In this document: positions 62,412-64,000 of the stretch, in pieces
How the letters are laid out: the number at the start of each line of letters is the position of its first letter
Numbering within the stretch: the first letter of the stretch is position 1
NCBI GenBank assembly: GCA_902527215.1
Contig: CABZOF010000004.1
Span: 1 to 64,000 of the forward strand
Reading direction: 5' to 3'
DNA length: 64,000 nucleotides
Origin: an uncultured Pelagibacteraceae bacterium
GTDB taxonomy: Bacteria > Pseudomonadota > Alphaproteobacteria > Pelagibacterales > Pelagibacteraceae
Made by a program: the position numbers and the translations under genes
Notes under the pieces: generated by a model
Database searches by the model: none
What the model saw: the letters and a program-made list of their open reading frames with translations, nothing else
What the model was told of the DNA's origin: nothing

Positions 62412-63476
62412 TTACTGTGGAATGTCTCCCTCTACTCCTTTAACGTAAACATTCATTCCGGCTAGCATTCCATCGTCTGCTACAGCACCTTCGGCTACAA
62501 GAATATTTCCTTTTTGATCATAAATTGGACCAGTAAATGAGTGAACTTTTCCTGAAGCTAAGTCTTTTTGAAGTTGTTCCACTTCTTTTACTAAGTCGCT
62601 TCCCATTGCAGAATTATATGGTGCCATTGCTACCATTCCTTCTTTTAATCCATGCCAAGTATCTTGTTGTTTCCAAGTACCATCTCTTGCTGCAATTGAT
62701 CTTTCTACATAGTAAGGCGCCCAATCATCTATAATCGACGTTAATATGGATTTTGGAGCAAATCTTTGCATGTCACTTGCTTGACCAAAAGACCAAACAC
62801 CTGCTTTTTCTGCAACTTGTACCGGAGCTGTACTATCAGTATGTTGCATAATTATATCTGCACCTTGATCAATCAAAGCTTGAGCTGCTTCTGATTCTTT
62901 TCCTGGATCATACCATGTAAAAACCCAAACAATTTTTGTCTTAATATCAGGATTTACTTTTTGAGCAGCTAATGTCATTGCATTAATTCCTCTTATAACT
63001 TCAGGAATTGGAAAAGAAGCAATGTATCCAATAGTATTTGTCTTTGTCATCTTCCCAGCCATATGTCCTAATAAAGTTCTACCTTCATAAAACCTTGCTG
63101 AATACGTTGAGACATTTGAATGCTCTCTTTTGTAACCAGTCGCATGTTCAAATTTTACATTTGGAAAATCTTTAGCAACTTTATTTGTTGGATCCATATA
63201 TCCAAAACTAGTCGTAAAGATTAGGTCGTGACCAGATTGTGCTAATTGTCTTATAACTCTTTCTGCATCAGCACCTTCAGGTACACTTTCTACATAAGTA
63301 GTTTTTATTCCCAAAGCTTCCACTGCATTTCTTCCTTCATGGTGTTGGTATGTCCATCCATGGTCTCCAGTCGGACCAACATAAACAAATCCAACTTTAA
63401 ATTCTGCATTTGCATTCAAGCTAAAGCCAAGCATAAATAATGCAGAAATTAAACTTCTTAAAAATAGTTTATACAT
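62412..63476 (-). CDS. BMP-family ABC transporter substrate-binding protein
   Basis: The 354-residue periplasmic binding protein has a signal peptide (~1-24, ending SLNANA) and the BMP/Med pattern GFVYVGPTGDHGWTYQHHEGR, LIFTTSFGYMDP and IIMQHTDSTAPVQVAEK. Family members bind nucleosides or purine-derived ligands. AAAGGGGA provides a strong Shine-Dalgarno eight bases before the ATG. It follows the permease gene on the same strand with an 88-base spacer that forms a long stem-loop. Confidence 0.9.
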   Translation of the reverse strand: MYKLFLRSLISALFMLGFSLNANAEFKVGFVYVGPTGDHGWTYQHHEGRNAVEALGIKTTYVESVPEGADAERVIRQLAQSGHDLIFTTSFGYMDPTNKVAKDFPNVKFEHATGYKREHSNVSTYSARFYEGRTLLGHMAGKMTKTNTIGYIASFPIPEVIRGINAMTLAAQKVNPDIKTKIVWVFTWYDPGKESEAAQALIDQGADIIMQHTDSTAPVQVAEKAGVWSFGQASDMQRFAPKSILTSIIDDWAPYYVERSIAARDGTWKQQDTWHGLKEGMVAMAPYNSAMGSDLVKEVEQLQKDLASGKVHSFTGPIYDQKGNILVAEGAVADDGMLAGMNVYVKGVEGDIPQ

Positions 63477-63502
63477 TTGATTTCCCCTTTAAATTTAATT
63501 TT

Positions 63503-63568
63503 GTGATACTACAAACTATTCAATATTCTAATAAAAAAAAATATTTATTTTGGAATAGCTAACATCAC
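63503..63568 (-). other. Extended stem-loop in the permease-BMP spacer
   Basis: On the minus strand GTGAT and AGCTATTC (63564-63568, 63553-63560) pair with ATCAC (63503-63507) and GAATAGTT (63514-63521), and an inner AATAAA/TTTATT stem can close further. The outer stem includes the permease TGA stop. It lies upstream of the binding-protein gene's Shine-Dalgarno. This resembles structures that mark or protect the start of a highly expressed binding-protein segment; that role is inferred. Confidence 0.45.
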
Positions 63569-64000
63569 TTTTCCTTATAGAAGATTTGTCCCAGCGAAGT
63601 TGGTGTATTCAGTTTTATTTTTCTACTATCACGAGAAATTACAACTAAAACTATTATTGTCATGATGTAAGGTAATGCACTTAATAATTGAACTGGAATT
63701 CTTAAACCCACTGCTTGCATATGTAATTGTAAAATTGTAATTCCACCAAATATTAATGCACCAATAAGAACTTTAATTGGACTCCAAGTTGCAAAAACTA
63801 CTAAAGCTAGTGCAATCCATCCTCTACCCCCTGTCATATTCTCAATCCATTGGGGAGTGTATATTAATGACAGGTATGAACCTGCCAATCCACACATTGC
63901 ACCTCCATAAAGAATGCAACTATATCTTACTAATGTAACATTAATTCCTTGATTTGAGGCTGAAGTTGGCGAATCCCCAACGGCTCTGATAATCAAACCA
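63565..64000 (-). CDS. ABC transporter inner-membrane permease, C-terminal part (partial)
   Basis: About 145 residues of a branched-chain-type permease are visible, open to the window end. It has GMIIRAVGDSPTSA-like start IIRAVGDSPTSASNQGINV, the conserved coupling segment, then four TM helices (LYGGAMCGLAGSYLSLIY and others). This permease type pairs with BMP-family binding proteins in guanosine/nucleoside ABC importers. The ATPase and second permease are expected beyond the window edge. Confidence 0.88.
   Translation of the reverse strand, partial: GLIIRAVGDSPTSASNQGINVTLVRYSCILYGGAMCGLAGSYLSLIYTPQWIENMTGGRGWIALALVVFATWSPIKVLIGALIFGGITILQLHMQAVGLRIPVQLLSALPYIMTIIVLVVISRDSRKIKLNTPTSLGQIFYKEK

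Overview
The window is a stretch of a very AT-rich, tightly packed alphaproteobacterial chromosome. The gene content, the near absence of spacers, stop/start overlaps at many junctions and gene orders matching alphaproteobacteria point to the SAR11 clade (Pelagibacterales, Candidatus Pelagibacter-like). That assignment rests on gene order and protein character; no rRNA gene is present to confirm it. I see no tRNA, rRNA, CRISPR array, insertion sequence, phage gene or clear pseudogene. No gene-free stretch reaches 300 bases; the longest, about 200 bases at 28569-28768, holds a SAM-II riboswitch.

Layout. 1-11312 (+): the TCA-cycle block sdhA(end)-sdhB-mmsA-mdh-sucC-sucD-sucA-sucB-lpdA. 11371-12723: a TPR/sulfotransferase of unknown substrate. 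12724-19565 (+): priA and the F1 ATP synthase operon atpHAGDC. 19554-26141 (-): rplU-rpmA-obgE-proB-proA-nadD-rsfS-ctpA-rppH, reading toward atpC. 26152-28704 (-): metX-metW-gloB behind a SAM-II riboswitch; divergent from it is hisC-tyrA (28769-30746, +). 30743-34306 (-): trkH, an AmpG-like permease and an NlpC/P60 peptidase. 34393-37867 (+): class I lysyl-tRNA synthetase, pyrD, rpmB and a queuosine-precursor transporter. 37869-42029 (-): a polyamine operon (ornithine decarboxylase, deoxyhypusine-synthase-like enzyme, N-carbamoylputrescine amidase, agmatine deiminase) whose leader carries a terminator-like hairpin. 42174-50085: regA-type regulator, an ABC ATPase, polA, chvI-chvG and ahcY. 50069-52161 (+): tsaE-amgK-murU. 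52158-54336: gpmA (-), then (+) the F1-ATPase inhibitor zeta subunit, a secreted nuclease and a lipoprotein lytic transglycosylase. 54333-59631 (-): RND efflux pump and adaptor, sulfurtransferase and msrA. 59666-62360: EamA exporter, AlkA-type glycosylase, two DUF1330 proteins and a purine phosphoribosyltransferase. 62412-64000 (-): a BMP-family ABC uptake system running off the end.

Functional themes. Central respiration is concentrated here: the TCA block feeds the respiratory chain, the ATP synthase genes lie nearby, and its inhibitor is encoded 33 kb away. One-carbon and sulfur metabolism appear as SAM-controlled metX/metW plus ahcY. Peptidoglycan turnover appears three times (AmpG/NlpC-P60, AmgK/MurU, lytic transglycosylase).

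The most interesting non-coding signals are: the SAM-II aptamer followed by a segment complementary to it; a terminator hairpin in the polyamine operon leader whose 5' arm can alternatively pair with the start codon; a long stem-loop in front of the BMP binding-protein gene; promoters whose predicted start lies at or within a few bases of the ATG; and four convergent gene pairs whose stop codons share the same four bases.
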